Shown piece after piece: positions 11,076-21,827 of a DNA stretch of 64,000 nucleotides. The position numbers and the translations under genes were made by a program. The stretch's first letter is position 1. Every line of letters begins with the position of its first letter. The notes under the pieces are model-generated. The model searched no databases. It had not been told where the DNA came from and saw only the letters and a program-made list of their open reading frames with translations. Source of the DNA: Blepharisma stoltei (Eukaryota > Ciliophora > Heterotrichea > Heterotrichida > Blepharismidae); NCBI GenBank assembly GCA_914767885.1, contig CAJZBQ010000058.1, positions 1,003,501-1,067,500 of the forward strand. Direction: 5' to 3'.

Positions 11076-11447
11076 ATGGTTGTAACTATTTTATCTTTTC
11101 TATCTTTAGCCTTATCTTTAGTATGTCAAGAAAAGCATTGATTTCCAAAACCAGAAATGGTGGATACTTCAGATGGAAACAAAACTCTGGAAGTAAAACA
11201 AAATACTGTGGATTTTATATTATCAACTGCGTTAAAAGATGCAGATAAGACGATTGTTCAGTATTCGTCAAATCATAATCATAATGAAAAGCAAAAGGAT
11301 GAGACTAGTTCTGAAGAAACAGACTCTGCACCAATAAAAAATATTGAAAATGATAAAGGATTAAAGGAAAAAGTCAATGAAGAAAATGAAGATATTAGAA
11401 AGGAAAGCAAACTATCAGAGGTATCTGATACAGAAGATTTAATATAA
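11076..11447 (+). CDS. small acidic secreted protein
   Basis: The frame opens at ATG 11076 with MVVTILSFLSLALSLVCQEK, a clear signal peptide, and passes one TGA (KHWFPKPEM) to TAA at 11447, giving 123 aa. The mature part is rich in Glu/Asp/Lys/Ser (DETSSEETDSAPIKNIEND). Starting at the ATG at 11157 would lose the signal peptide. No family recognised. It is divergent from the RRM gene, with about 55 bp between starts. Confidence 0.65.
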
Positions 11448-12048
11448 AAATATAATTAGTGGTAATTTTTGTTTTAAAAATAGTTTCACAGTGCGAATAT
11501 AATATTTTTTTGTGGTGACTCAAGTGAGTAAAATGGTAGAGTTTATATAATAAAGGCAATTAAATTGCTTTATTTTCAATATGTTTTATAAATGTTTTCG
11601 AGATATTCTACTTTTGAAACAGTATGCTAGATTCAATGAATATCTTATTTAGCTAATAGTTTTCTAAAATAGCAAACTTAGTTCAATTTCTACTTTTACA
11701 CTAGCATTATAAGCGAGCAAAATTTTCTATGCTAAATTGTGAAAATTTTTTTTATTAAAAATAATAGAAATATTTTTTACCGATAAATTTATGTTTAAGA
11801 ACGCAACCGTATAATATTTAATAGAATTAGCTAGATTTAGTTATAAAAAATTAGAGTTATATATATATCTAAAAAATTTTATATTAGCCAATTTTTTTGC
11901 TCTTAAAGGAGAGTTATTTGCTACTATTAAAGGAGGAGTTAAAATCGCAATTAAAAAGAAAATTCTTTTCTTGATCTCGCTTTCTAAAAATTATTTGATC
12001 ATAAAATGGTTTAATTGATCAAAATTTTAAGCAAAAAAATAATTTAAT
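11448..12048. other. AT-rich intergenic stretch, possible degenerate MITE
   Basis: No gene seen. At 11780-11880 the string AACGCAA, a TTTAATAGAATTAGCTAGAT block and a following TATATATCTAAAA resemble the body of the MITE family at 13528, but no terminal repeats are preserved. Confidence 0.3.
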
Positions 12049-12432
12049 TTAATTTAATTTTATTTTCGAAACTTTAATTTTTTGCTTCTTTATTGGACTC
12101 TTTTTAATATTATCTGCACTAAAACTTTTCAATAGTCTTCCAGTTTTTTGGGTATTTTTAGATCATATTCTTTTTTCAGTTTCAAAAAGATTTGGCCTTT
12201 TTCCTGCAGTTTTTATTGGAGATTCTAGTTGTATAATATCATCTTTTACATTGCCATTTTCTGTATTGCTATTATTTGGATTTTTTTCGGAGTTTTTAAT
12301 GATAGGACTTTTAATTTTTTCTTGCCAATTATCGATTTTTACGAGCCCTCCTTTAATGATATTGAACCTTTCCTGGATTTTTTGGAAGTTATTTTCTAAT
12401 TCCTTGTAGTCTTCATCATATTCAGCGTCCAT
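12049..12432 (-). CDS. hypothetical coiled-coil protein
   Basis: Starts MDAEYDEDYKELENNFQKIQ, passes one TGA (EKRIWSKNTQ) and ends TAA at 12049-12051, giving 127 aa. The N-half is acidic and helical, the C-half basic (KKSPIKKQKIKVSKIKLN). No family recognised. It lies 68 bp downstream of the next minus-strand gene. Confidence 0.55.
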
Positions 12433-12500
12433 TTGGAAACTATTTGAAGGTTTTATGCTGTTTTATAAAATTTGTGTTAAAAATAAAAAGAATGGGATTA

Positions 12501-13388
12501 TTAATTAATAGGAAAATTCAGTTTAGCAGAGAATATATCAAAAATAGGCTGATGATGTTGCCATCCATGCCACATAGGGCCTTGGGAGCTGTTATCTTTC
12601 CTCAAAATTTTTCTAAAATGAGCAGGCCCATAACGGATCTGTGTGACATCGACACTACAATAATTTTTTGAGCTAAAGCTAACTGCTTCTTGTTTAGAGC
12701 ATCCTTTTTTACGTAAAGTTAAATATGTTAAAGCGGTGTCCACCCTTATCTGCTTCATCCATGGTCTATCTTTTTGGCATATTTCAATGAAAATCTCGTT
12801 CTGAGAAGTATTTAGACGAGGTATCGGGGTCGGGTTTATTCATGCATTTTGCTTAGGACCTATATATCCACCAAAAGTGTCTCAATTCCCTAACTTTATA
12901 CTAGTGTCCAAAGTGCTTGAAGACAAATCTGGGAAATTTACTTTCATTCGGGCACCTGAAGAACTTTTAAGCCATCTCATAGTTCCAGGCCTATTTAAAA
13001 TTTGGTTTAATCTCCCTTCTCTAACTTTTTCCTTTCTTTGAAAATTATTTTTTTGAAGGATTTCTTTATCTTTTTCTAATCTTAGCCGTTTGACTTGGAC
13101 TTTTGCAATTCTTTCTTTAGAATTAGACTTTACTAAACATTGCTTTTCTGTTTTATTACTTATGGAATCATTCTCACATTTATTTTTATTAAAGCTTGAA
13201 AACTCTTTTACCTTAAAATCTGTTTTCTGTCGTCCTTGAGATGCAGTTTTAAATTTTGTAACGAAAGGTGTGATTGATCTATATATCGAGCTGTTTTCAG
13301 CCCTTAAAGATGCGTTCAGAAAGGTTTCATTAAATAAACTTAAGTTCGAGAAGCTTGGATTCGCTGACAGAATGCGGCAATCGCCCAT
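12501..13388 (-). CDS. hypothetical basic protein
   Basis: Read with UGA=Trp this is one 295-aa frame from MGDCRILSANPSFSNL to FSAKLNFPIN. It passes two TGA codons (KLGNWDTFGG, KQNAWINPTP). The middle is a Lys/Arg/Glu helix (ERIAKVQVKRLRLEKDKEIL). The C-terminal half (RVDTALTYLTLRKKGCSKQE and PMWHGWQHHQPIFDIF) looks folded but I cannot place it. Confidence 0.55.
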
Positions 13389-13527
13389 TTATGATTTTTT
13401 TATTTATGATGGAAAGTAAAAATAAGTAAAAGTTGCAAATTATCTGGTAATCTAGCCTATATGGACAATAACTAATTTGTTTTAATCCAAAAAAGCAATT
13501 TTAGATTTATAATAGCATCAAATGTTC

Positions 13528-13896
13528 TTACTTCCCCCCCTCCGTGAGTGAACAAAAAAATTTTGTTCGCTCGCAGAGGGGGGGTTAATTATGTTTGTTT
13601 TAAAAAAATTTATTTATAAATTTTATAGAAAAAATTTTTGTTACGAAATTTTAAAAAATCCTAATTCGCAAAAATTGGAAAGCAAATATTAATTTAATTT
13701 ATAAAATTTATGTTTTAAAACGCAATTTGTTTAAAATTAAACAGAATTAGCTATAGATTTCGTAATAATAATTATCACTTATATATCAAAAATGTTTTTT
13801 ATAAAAAAATTGTTGTTCGCTCACGGAGGGTGGGGTTTTTTGGGCGAAAAATAGGGCTTTTTCTAATGGTTTTGTTCACTCACGGAGGGGGAGTTA
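13528..13896 (+). mobile_element. MITE copy 3, nearly complete
   Basis: Flanked by TTA at 13528 and 13894. The left end is a hairpin (CCTCCGTGAGTGAACAAAA facing TTTTGTTCGCTCGCAGAGG). The body is AT-rich with GAATTAGCTATAGATT. The right end carries two direct copies of the same terminal word (GTTCGCTCACGGAGGGTGGG, then GTTCACTCACGGAGGGG). It lies between genes and has no coding capacity. Confidence 0.85.
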
Positions 13897-13951
13897 TAAT
13901 ATTATAAAATCAGGGTAGACCAGAAAATGATTTAACTGCATCTAAAAATAT

Positions 13952-14125
13952 TTAAAATGATTCTAATTTTAGCAAAGAAATACCTTTACTATTGGGCATC
14001 ACTATGAAATCTGGCTCAAGATTATTTTTAAATTCATCAGTAATTAAACCTCAAAATATTCTATCAAATTTAAATATTCCATTTATAAACAAATTCCAAT
14101 TATTTACCGAAAATATTAATCTCAA
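13952..14125 (-). pseudogene. orphan coding-like fragment
   Basis: On the minus strand, immediately after the RING gene stop, an open frame reads VNNWNLFINGIFKFDRIFWG through PDFIVMPNSKGISLLKLESF to TAA at 13952. It has no ATG and starts after a stop, so it is probably a gene remnant or an exon of something unresolved. Confidence 0.3.
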
Positions 14126-14136
14126 TTAAGATTTTC

Positions 14137-16410
14137 TTAATCTTCTTTTACTTCTTCTGGTGGGCTCGGCGCTACATTTACTACACTCACCACACTTTCA
14201 TTATTCTCGCTTTCCTTTATTTCTAGCACTTGCTCTATTAAATTTCTGCATATCATACACTTGCTTTCATTTTTCACCAATTCGCTCCCACAAGAAAAAC
14301 AAATTCCAGCATGCCCACATTGCATAATAACTGCATTTGCCTTATTTACGCAACAAATAATACAAAGTTTTTCTGCATTATTAATGCTTGCTTCAGCTTC
14401 TGAATTGTCAACAATTACTGACTCCCCCCTCTGTGAGTGAACAAAACCATTAGAAAAATCCCTATTTTTTTGTCCAAATACCCACCCTCCGTGAGCGAAC
14501 AAAAATGTTTTATGGGAAAAAAATTTTGATATATAAGTGATGATTAGTATAATGAAATCTAGAGCTAATATGTTTAATGTTAAACAAATCACATTTTAAA
14601 ACATAAATTTACAAATTAAATTAATATTTGCTTTCTAATTTTTTTTGTGAATTAAGATTTTTTAAGTATCGAAAAAACAAATTTCTGTAAAATTATATAT
14701 ATAAATTTTTTTTAAAAAAAATTAACCCCTCTCCGTGAGCAAACAAGATTTTTTTGTTCATTCACGGAGGGGAGGGGAGTGAGTTAAATTTTAGTTCAAA
14801 CCCTTCTTCTTTATCAGCATTTATTATTTGGCTTGTTGTCCTTTTGTAGCTTTTTGACTCGGCTTCTGAAGTAGGCTTATAAAAGGTGCTGGAAATTCTT
14901 TTGAGGAATTTTGGAGGGTCTTTAAATAGTATAGCAATTCTATTAGTAAAGCCAAGCTGCCTTTGAAGCTGCTCAAAGCTGGTATGGTTGACTGGGACTT
15001 CTATATATCGAGAATTAAAAAACATGTCGAACCATTTTACGAGGTATTCGAAAAAGAGAAAAGTATAGATCACAAAAGACATGATATAAAAAATTCCAAG
15101 ACCGAGCCCTGGGGCTAGCTCACTTATGTCGTCGTATTCAAGGACGTCGGCTAATAGATAAAAATTCAAAAATAAAGACGCCCCAGATCCTAAAGCAGTT
15201 AAGAGAAGCCAGAATGGGCAAATTAAATCAAGGCATGAGGCTTTTCCTGTGATAGTTTTGTAAAAAATAGTCACGTTTAAAAAAATCATCCCAAGAGTAA
15301 TGACAATCAATATCAGATCGGCTGCATAAATAGGCCAAAACACGAAATGCCAGTTTCAGCCTATGATATCGTTAAGTTTTAAGCTGAAAAGTAAAAATGC
15401 AATCGAGAAAATCCATCGACTGCAAAATTTCAAAGAATATGACAAATTCAGGCTTTCTATTTTAGAATCTTAATTTTAATCAATTATAAACCTTTAACGT
15501 CCTCTACCAAGTTGCTCGACCAAGCTGCCTCCAACACCGCTCTAGGTCAATTTCGCACCATTTTCCTCTGCTCTGCCATAGGTGTGGCCACCTCTGATTT
15601 TGATCATCAAAAGAGGACCAGTATTGAAGTTTGGACTTTGACGACTCTTCTTTGTGCTCAGATACTTACTTGGGTCCCAATGGCACCCTAAGGGTCCCAG
15701 TCTCCATCGCCCGGGATAAGTGACACCCTTCTAGAAAATTCCATTCCTGAGGTCAGGAGTCCGGTAGGAAAACCACCCGACTCTACTTTCCTAGATAGCT
15801 GAGATAATTTCATAACGGGAAACCAAGTCCCATAGTTAAAATATGCACGAGATGAATTTTCGATCGGAGACCTAAAAATTCGAGCGAGCCATATTTTAGT
15901 TATTTCTATTTTAGAATCAGTCCTGAAAAATAGAGAAATGGCATTTGAAACATATAGAGGAATCCCTGCAAGAGCGATATTAAAGTTGGAGAATTCAATG
16001 CTAAAAATTAAGAGGGTTTTGAAAAGTATATTGCCTTGCTGTGCAATTATTTCTCTAATATCCTATTGAGGAGTGAATTTAGAGTAAAAAATTGTTAATA
16101 TAAGGAATATCTGCAAAAATTTAAATTAAAAATATATAAGTATATAAAATTTTTGAGGTATTGTGGAGTTTGCTTTCTTAAGGGATTTTGAAATGAGACC
16201 GATTTCATAAAAATCATAGAGAAATAAAGGAATCAGTGAAATTTCGAGAGGCTCAGAAGACCCGGTTTTTATGACCAAAAGTATAAGCGCGATTCCTATC
16301 ATCATGGCTTGGTGGAGTCAATTTTTTAATTCACTTCTAATTATGTCTCGGTAGGGGCCATGAACTGCATTATTGTCGATGCTTTCTATATGGGGAAGCT
16401 GTCCGTTCAT
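14137..16410 (-). CDS. TMEM185-like multi-pass membrane protein with C-terminal RING finger
   Basis: Starts MNGQLPHIESIDNNAVHGPY (ATG 16408-16410). The N-half has many hydrophobic segments (MIGIALILLVIKTG; FCSRWIFSIAFLLFSLKLND; DLILIVITLGMIFLNVTIFY) as in Tmemb_185A proteins. The C-terminus is a C3HC4-type RING (LCIICCVNKANAVIMQCGHA then GICFSCG, CMICRN), so a membrane E3 ubiquitin ligase is likely. Three inserts break it: an AT-rich IES near 16070-16150, a retroinsert at 15470-15902 (junction RTDSKIESLNLSYSLK restored exactly) and a MITE at 14416-14786 (junction ELKFNS-VIVDNSEAEA). TGA=Trp at IIGWNWHF. Confidence 0.8.
14416..14786 (-). mobile_element. MITE copy 4 inside the RING gene
   Basis: Reverse orientation: the left end has two direct terminal words (ACTCCCCCCTCTGTGAGTGA and CACCCTCCGTGAGCGAACAA), the right end a hairpin (CCCTCTCCGTGAGCAAACAA facing TTGTTCATTCACGGAGGGG). 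It separates the transmembrane and RING parts of one gene. Confidence 0.85.
15470..15902 (-). mobile_element. retroinsert 2 with 16-bp target-site duplication, inside the RING gene
   Basis: TTTCTATTTTAGAATC at 15454-15469 and 15903-15918. GC-richer than flanks. The minus-strand 5' end is AACTAAAATATGGCTCGC; the tail is TTATAATTGATTAAAATTAA. Deleting it with one duplication restores the host protein in frame. Confidence 0.8.
16068..16150 (-). other. AT-rich IES in RING gene (approximate ends)
   Basis: The frame is open as LISKSLKKANST on one side and DIREIIAQQGNILFKTLL on the other, with an AT-rich stop-filled stretch between. Exact junction not resolved. Confidence 0.5.
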
Positions 16411-16695
16411 ATTAATTGTGTTAACTCTATTAGGTAATATTGCGATTTACTATTTTATCTATCAGTTTTCCAATCAGTAAAAAGGAAAATTAACAAAAAT
16501 TGAATTTTCGAAGAATAGGATAATTATCCATGCAAAAAGTTAATAAGGCTCGTTCTTATAGTATTTATGTATAAGTAAAAATATTTAATTGTTATAAATG
16601 ATGAAATTTTAGTCATAATCATTAAGTTTCTTCTACATAGGATCTTTTTTGAAATAATTTCAATTTATTTGTAAGGCAGAAATAGCTATAATTGG

Positions 16696-16880
16696 TTAGA
16701 TATCGTTATTTGCCTATTTTTTAACTTTACCACCTAAGTGTGAAATCTTTTCCGCGTGTGAAAAGATGATTCCACATGTGAAATCAAAAGGGCTTCACAC
16801 GTGGAATCATCTTTTCACACACGGAAAAGATTCCACACTTAGGTGGTAAAGTTCAAAAATAGGCAAATAACGATATCTAA
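16696..16880. repeat. 185-bp near-perfect palindrome
   Basis: Arms GATATCGTTATTTGCCTATT (16700) and AATAGGCAAATAACGATATC (16857) continue through ACTTTACCACCTAAGTGTG and CACACTTAGGTGGTAAAGTT to a short centre near 16790. TTA/TAA sits at both outer ends. It is a distinct palindromic MITE family with no coding capacity, in the gene-free stretch 16411-17714. Confidence 0.8.
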
Positions 16881-17106
16881 TTTATTATATAGAGTGCCTA
16901 ATTGCTTAAAATATAATAAGTATCAGTGAACCATATGCTAATAGTGAATGAAAGAACTCAACTAATCCCAAAAGAGATAATTAGAAAACATTCTAGTAAT
17001 TTTCAAGTTACGATGATTAACTTATAATTTAACAAATATCTTAAAAATAGTGACTTTCAGGTAGCACCATTATTTTATTATTTTTGACAACTGTTTTATC
17101 ACGTTC

Positions 17107-17530
17107 ATAAATAAAATGGCTATCGCTTCAAGCAAAATTAGCTCCGCTAGTTTTCTCTCTCTCAAGCAATTTTATTTATGGGGTTGGGTTTTACCTCGAG
17201 AAATTCTGCACAGCAATAGCGGTTTAACTTTGGAGATAATCAGAGGCACTGCTCCTCAGTGCGATCAAGATCCCGGGTCTTTACCCCTCAGCACACCCGA
17301 AGGAAGGTGGACCCTCAGGCGGAGCACGCGCAGGAGCTGAGCTGGAATAAGCCGTGGCGGCAGCGAAGCCCATCGAAGCTGGAACGCCGTACTTACTCTG
17401 CCTTGGCCAATCAAAGTGGGTCGATCCAGAGGTCCATGGGCCCGACACGTGGATAAATATGGTGGCAGCTCTGGAAACAGCTACCCCTAGTGGACGTAAA
17501 ACGTTATAAATAATTAAGATTAAGATTAAG
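17107..17530 (+). mobile_element. retroinsert 3 with 14-bp target-site duplication
   Basis: GTTTTATCACGTTC at 17093-17106 and 17531-17544. The 5' end is ATAAATAAAATGGCTATCGC. The 3' tail is an ATTAAG repeat (AATTAAGATTAAGATTAAG). The interior is GC-rich compared with flanks. Intergenic, upstream of the channel gene. A 74-codon frame starts at the 5' ATGGC. Confidence 0.85.
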
Positions 17531-17714
17531 GTTTTATCACGTTCTCTTACCTTAGAAAATCTGGATATTTTTTGTTAAAAATATTTAATCTCTGTCTATT
17601 TTTTATGGAATTCGTTTCTGTTTAAATTATTCTCTATACTATACTATTAATAGTCTAAATTATTTTTTAATAATATAATCCTGACCTCTTATATCTCCAT
17701 GTATAATAATTTTT

Positions 17715-20008
17715 ATGCAAAAATCACAAAGACTCATATCCGTCCTAATAAAAAGACACAACACCCGAGTCACCCCTCAACTTCTTCCAATTTCTCCTAT
17801 TTCCGACGACTGTGACGAAACAAACATAAATTCTGAACTGTCCAATACAAAAAGATTTTTATTTGACTCAAAACCTCAAAAAGATGAAGAAAAACCTATT
17901 AGGGTTCGCGACATTCCTGTCGTAAACCGCAAATATTTAGATGTATGGAAAAGAGTAAGAATAAAAATAAAATCAAAATTGCTATTGAAAGACTTAAAAA
18001 ATGAATTAAATTTATATGGAACCTCCAACCCTATAGCTGAAGAAATGAAAGGGTTCAGAAGAGCTGGAACAAAAGGATTTAAGAACCAAGACACATCTTT
18101 TAGTATAAGTATTGATGAGTCGACTTCACAGCAAGAATATGTCCCAGTTTTTATTCTGCATCCTAATGGGAGATTTAAAGGTTATTGAAATATTATATAT
18201 TTTTATATTACATAACATTTAATGATTTTTATAATAAATTATAGGATATTTCATATAAAAATATATATTTTTAATGTTCTTACTTTTATATACCGCAATT
18301 GTGATGCCATTTGAAATGTCATTTTTGAATGAAACCAAAGGTGACGAATGATGGTGAACAGATGTTTGTTTAAATATCTTGTTTTTCACTGATTTCGTTA
18401 TTAATTGTTTTACTGCGTTTTATGATGAAGATAGTTTGCTTGTCACAGGCCAAGCTAAAATTTTGAAAAATTATTTGAAAGGGTGGATGATTATTGATAT
18501 TGCCTCGTTTTTTCCATTTGATTTTATTATTAGTGACAACTCAGAAAATAATAATGATGGAGCTGCAAGTGGAGGGGGAATGAAAAACCTTATAAGGCTT
18601 CTACAAGTGCCCAAGCTATATAGACTGCTTAGAATTATAAGAATTTTTAAAATGTTGACACACTGCAAACGAAGCGAAATGGTTGATAAAATCCAAGAAT
18701 TTTTAGGTCTAAAACAAGGAATCACGAAATTATCGACATTTTTATTTTCTATTTTTATATGCATTCATGTGATTTCATGCTTATTTTACTATTCTGCAAA
18801 GCTAGAAGGGTTTTATTATGGCACTTGGGTTGTCAAATGAGGATATTTAGATGACGATGTCGTCACTATGTATATAACTTGCATATATTGAGCAGTCACA
18901 ACCTTATCAACTGTAGGCTATGGCGATATTACACCTACTACAAATTTTGAAATAATTTTTGCATTATGCTGGATGATGTTTGGTCTCTGTTTTTATTCCT
19001 TCACTATAGGCAATATTTCAGCTTTACTAACAGGAATAGATTCAAAGTAATTTTTTATATAGAGAAATGCAATTAACCAAAAAATTATCAGCAATAGACG
19101 AATTTTCTAAAGAAGCAAATTTGCCTAAATCGCTTAAAACAAAGCTTAGAGACGCTTTAAAATATTCCACAGAAAAAAATGGGTTTTCATGAGTAGACAA
19201 AAAAACAATTTTTAGTGAACTTCCGAAACAGCTGAGGTATGAAATTGCGTTAGCAATGCATCAAGGCGCTGCTAATTCACTTTCGTTTTTTTCAGATAAA
19301 GACCCCGTTTTTGTATCTGCAATAGTGCCTTTTCTTCAACACGTTTTCGTCAAAGCTGATGATTTCATTTACAAAGAAGGCGAGTACTCTGATGAAATTT
19401 ATTTTATAACAAAAGGAAAAGTCTGTTTTGTCCATGGTCCAGGCCATATGGTTTATAATAGTATAAACTCTGGCGAATATTTTGGTGATATCGGCGTTAT
19501 CAATGATACCCCAAGGAAATATTCTGCTAAAGCTATAGTAGACTGCGATATTCTTACGATGAACAATCAATTAATCACATATATCAGAGAAGTTTTCCCT
19601 GAAATTTGGAGTGAAATTGAGCTTGAGGCCAAAGAAAAAGAAGAATATATAGATGCTGCTAAAAATCAGGTCATAGAATTCATGAAACTTGAAGAAAACG
19701 GAGAAATCGATCAGCCCAGAAAAAGATTGAAAACTGTAATTAATCACAAAATTAAAGAAAAAAGAGGAATTTATGAAAAAGTTGAAGGAAAAGACGTTGC
19801 GGAAATTGTAGAGGAGACCAAAAATGGTATAGAAGAGCTAAAACGGGATATGGAAAGGACGAGCAATATCATTATTGAGCTGCTAAAATTGATGAGTCAT
19901 GAGAACGGGAGCTTGAATATTCTGAATATGTACTTAAATAGTCCAAAAAGGGAGGAGGATACGCAAAATGAAGCTATGGAGTCAAAAATAACTAAGCGGA
20001 CGAGTTAG
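17715..20008 (+). CDS. cyclic-nucleotide-binding voltage-gated K+ channel (CNG/HCN/EAG type)
   Basis: After removal of one IES (18194-18266) and one 16-nt intron (19047-19062), the frame runs from MQKSQRLISVLIKRH to TAG at 20008. Visible parts in order: cytosolic N-terminus; S1-S3 (LLLYTAIVMPFEMSF, LFFTDFVINCF, WMIIDIASFFPFDF); an S4-like helix (LYRLLRIIRIFKML); S5 (FLFSIFICIHVISCLFYY); pore loop with the selectivity filter STVGYGD; S6; C-linker; cyclic-nucleotide-binding domain (DEIYFITKGKVCFVH ... GEYFGDIGVI). TGA encodes Trp several times (GDEWWW, YWAVTTLSTVGYGD). It likely acts in ciliary or somatic membrane excitability. The C-tail is a charged helix. Confidence 0.85.
18194..18266 (+). 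other. 73-bp AT-rich IES in K+ channel gene
   Basis: Removal joins TGAAATAT to ATTTTTAATG (GYWNIFLMFLLLYTAIV), restoring S1. Confidence 0.6.
19047..19062 (+). other. 16-nt spliceosomal intron
   Basis: GTAATTTTTTATATAG: removal links LLTGIDSK to EMQLTKKLSAIDE, the C-linker of the channel. Confidence 0.85.
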
Positions 20009-20055
20009 TGTAGGCATGAATCATACACGAAATAAATTAATTTGAATTGTAATAA

Positions 20056-21563
20056 CTAGCCTCCAATTGAAATCATAGGACGATTTCCGTTACCGATCAT
20101 ATTTTTTATTCCGCCATGCTCTTTAGGCTTCATTAAAAGTTCTTCTTTTACCACTTTTATAAGCTCCTCATCTGTCATTTCTTCATTTAAATCTATATTA
20201 TTCATATTTAATTCTGAGAATGTTTTTTAAAAATAAATAAATATTTTTTTAAAAATATCATTAAATTATTTAATATAAATCAGCATATTTCTCTTGCTGA
20301 ATTTAGGCATACTTTGAATTTCCCATCAGCTGTAATTCTCAGTCTGTTACATTTATCACAAAATGGCTCAGTTATTGACGCAATTACTCCTAACTCCCCC
20401 CCTCCGTGAGTGAACAAAAAAATTTTGTTAACTCACGGAGGGGGATTAATTTTTTTTTTTAAAAATATTTATATATAAATTTTATAAAAAATATTTTTTT
20501 TCGAAATTTAAAAAAATCCTAATTCGCAAAAATTGGAAAGCAAATATTAATTTAATTTATAAAATTTTATGTTTAAAAGGCAATTCGTTCAAAATTAAAC
20601 AGAATTAGCTCTAGATTTCATTATATTAATTATCATTTATATATCAAAATTTTTTCCATAAAAAATTTTTCTATTAAAAAAATTTTTGTTCACTCGCGAA
20701 GGGTGGGTTTTTGGGCAAAAAATAGCGATTTTTCTAATGGTTTTTTTCATTCACGGAGGGGGGGAGTAAGCTCCCTTTAAACCCTTCAATTTGGTAATAC
20801 CTCGCAATGGGGTCTTGAGGGTTGATTCTCTCAATTTTGTATTTTTTTTCGATAGTTTCTATGATATTTTTATATGGGAAAAACCTCTTGTCGTTCCACT
20901 GATTTCCTGTATACGGCACAAACTCAATGAACCTCATACTGAAATCATTGTGTCTGGTCAACTCTACAAAGTCTAAAATTTCATCGTCATTTACTCCATT
21001 CATGACCACACAATTTAATTTAATGCTTTTTAATTTCCCTAAACACTCCTCAAATGATCGCCATACTTTTTGAAATCCGTCAACTTTAGAAATAAAAGCA
21101 AATTTGGCAGGGACCAACGTGTCTAACTCGTATTTAATAAAATTTTGAAGAAAAAATTATAATAAATATTGCGAAAAAAATAAATTTTCAATTTTAAATG
21201 AGAGGTTAAGCTTAAATTAATAGAATCCAAACCTGCATCTAATAGTCCATCTAAGTGTCTATGCAATAAAAGTCCATTTGTAGTTATTGCTAAATGGTTT
21301 ATTCCTGGTGTCGATTTTACAGCCCTTGCAATTTCCACTACATTCGGGTGAATTAAGGGCTCCCCACCAGTCAATCTTACCTTATTCACTCCTTGGCTAG
21401 CAAAAAGCCTAACAAGCCTCAGCATGAACTGATAAGGTACTGCTTTTGGTGGCTTTACATCAGGAGTATAGCAATAAGTGCATTTAAAATTGCATTTGGC
21501 AGTTAAAGACAATCTCAAATAATTGTGAATTCTTGCGTAAGCATCAACCAGAGTTGTTGCCAT
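20056..21563 (-). CDS. MOCS1A: GTP 3',8-cyclase (MoaA/MOCS1A), molybdenum cofactor biosynthesis
   Basis: Radical-SAM enzyme that starts molybdopterin synthesis. The N-terminal cluster motif CNFKCTYC (Cys24, Cys28, Cys31) is followed by LTGGEPLIHPNVVEIA, then FEFVPYTGNQW-type substrate residues (RFIEFVPYTG), the C-terminal cluster block PFCDKCNRLRITADGKFKVC, and the terminal Gly-Gly (MISIGG) typical of MOCS1A. Three inserts interrupt it: an IES at 21124-21205 (junction INLSL-DTLVPAKFAF), a MITE at 20391-20768 (junction GFKGSL-GVIASITEPF) and an IES at 20222-20280 (junction REICWFSELNMNN). All three restore frame exactly; TAG stop at 20056. Confidence 0.92.
20222..20280 (-). other. 59-bp AT-rich IES in MOCS1A
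   Basis: AAT on both sides. Removal joins the cluster-containing block to the last 58 residues (DEELIKVVKEELLMKPKEHG). Confidence 0.65.
20391..20768 (+). mobile_element. MITE copy 5 inside MOCS1A
   Basis: TAA at 20391-20393 and 20767-20769. Left hairpin ACTCCCCCCCTCCGTGAGTG/CACGGAGGG, AT body, right end with two direct terminal words. Deleting it with one TAA gives GGGAGCTTAGGAGTAAT on the minus strand, coding GSLGVIAS as in other MOCS1A proteins. Confidence 0.92.
21124..21205 (-). other. 82-bp IES in MOCS1A, TAA repeats
   Basis: TAA at both ends. Removal gives SINLSLDTLVPAKFAFISK, the conserved family sequence. Confidence 0.88.
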
Positions 21564-21827
21564 TTTCTCAATTGTCTAAAGCTTTTTCAAATAAAATTTA
21601 ATCTTCATATATCCCAAATAAAAATGAATTTTCCTAATCAAATTTTACTTTAACTTATTTTAACTAATTTCAGGTAACTATTTTTCGGGTTTTTAATATT
21701 AATTATAAGAATATAAGGTATTTGACCCCTTTTCTAACAGCTTATGGCCTATCTCTTAAAAATTTTAAAAAATAATATTTATCTTACAAGAAAATGGTAG
21801 AAAAAATCTGATATATAATAATTAAAT

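Noticed and set aside
13528-13896. MITE hairpins as transcription terminators
   Set aside because: The same structures occur inside coding regions and at both ends of a repeated element, so they are transposon termini.
17116-17456. Overlapping open frames in retroinsert 3 as a host gene
   Set aside because: They lie entirely inside the duplicated-site-flanked insert and have no family similarity.
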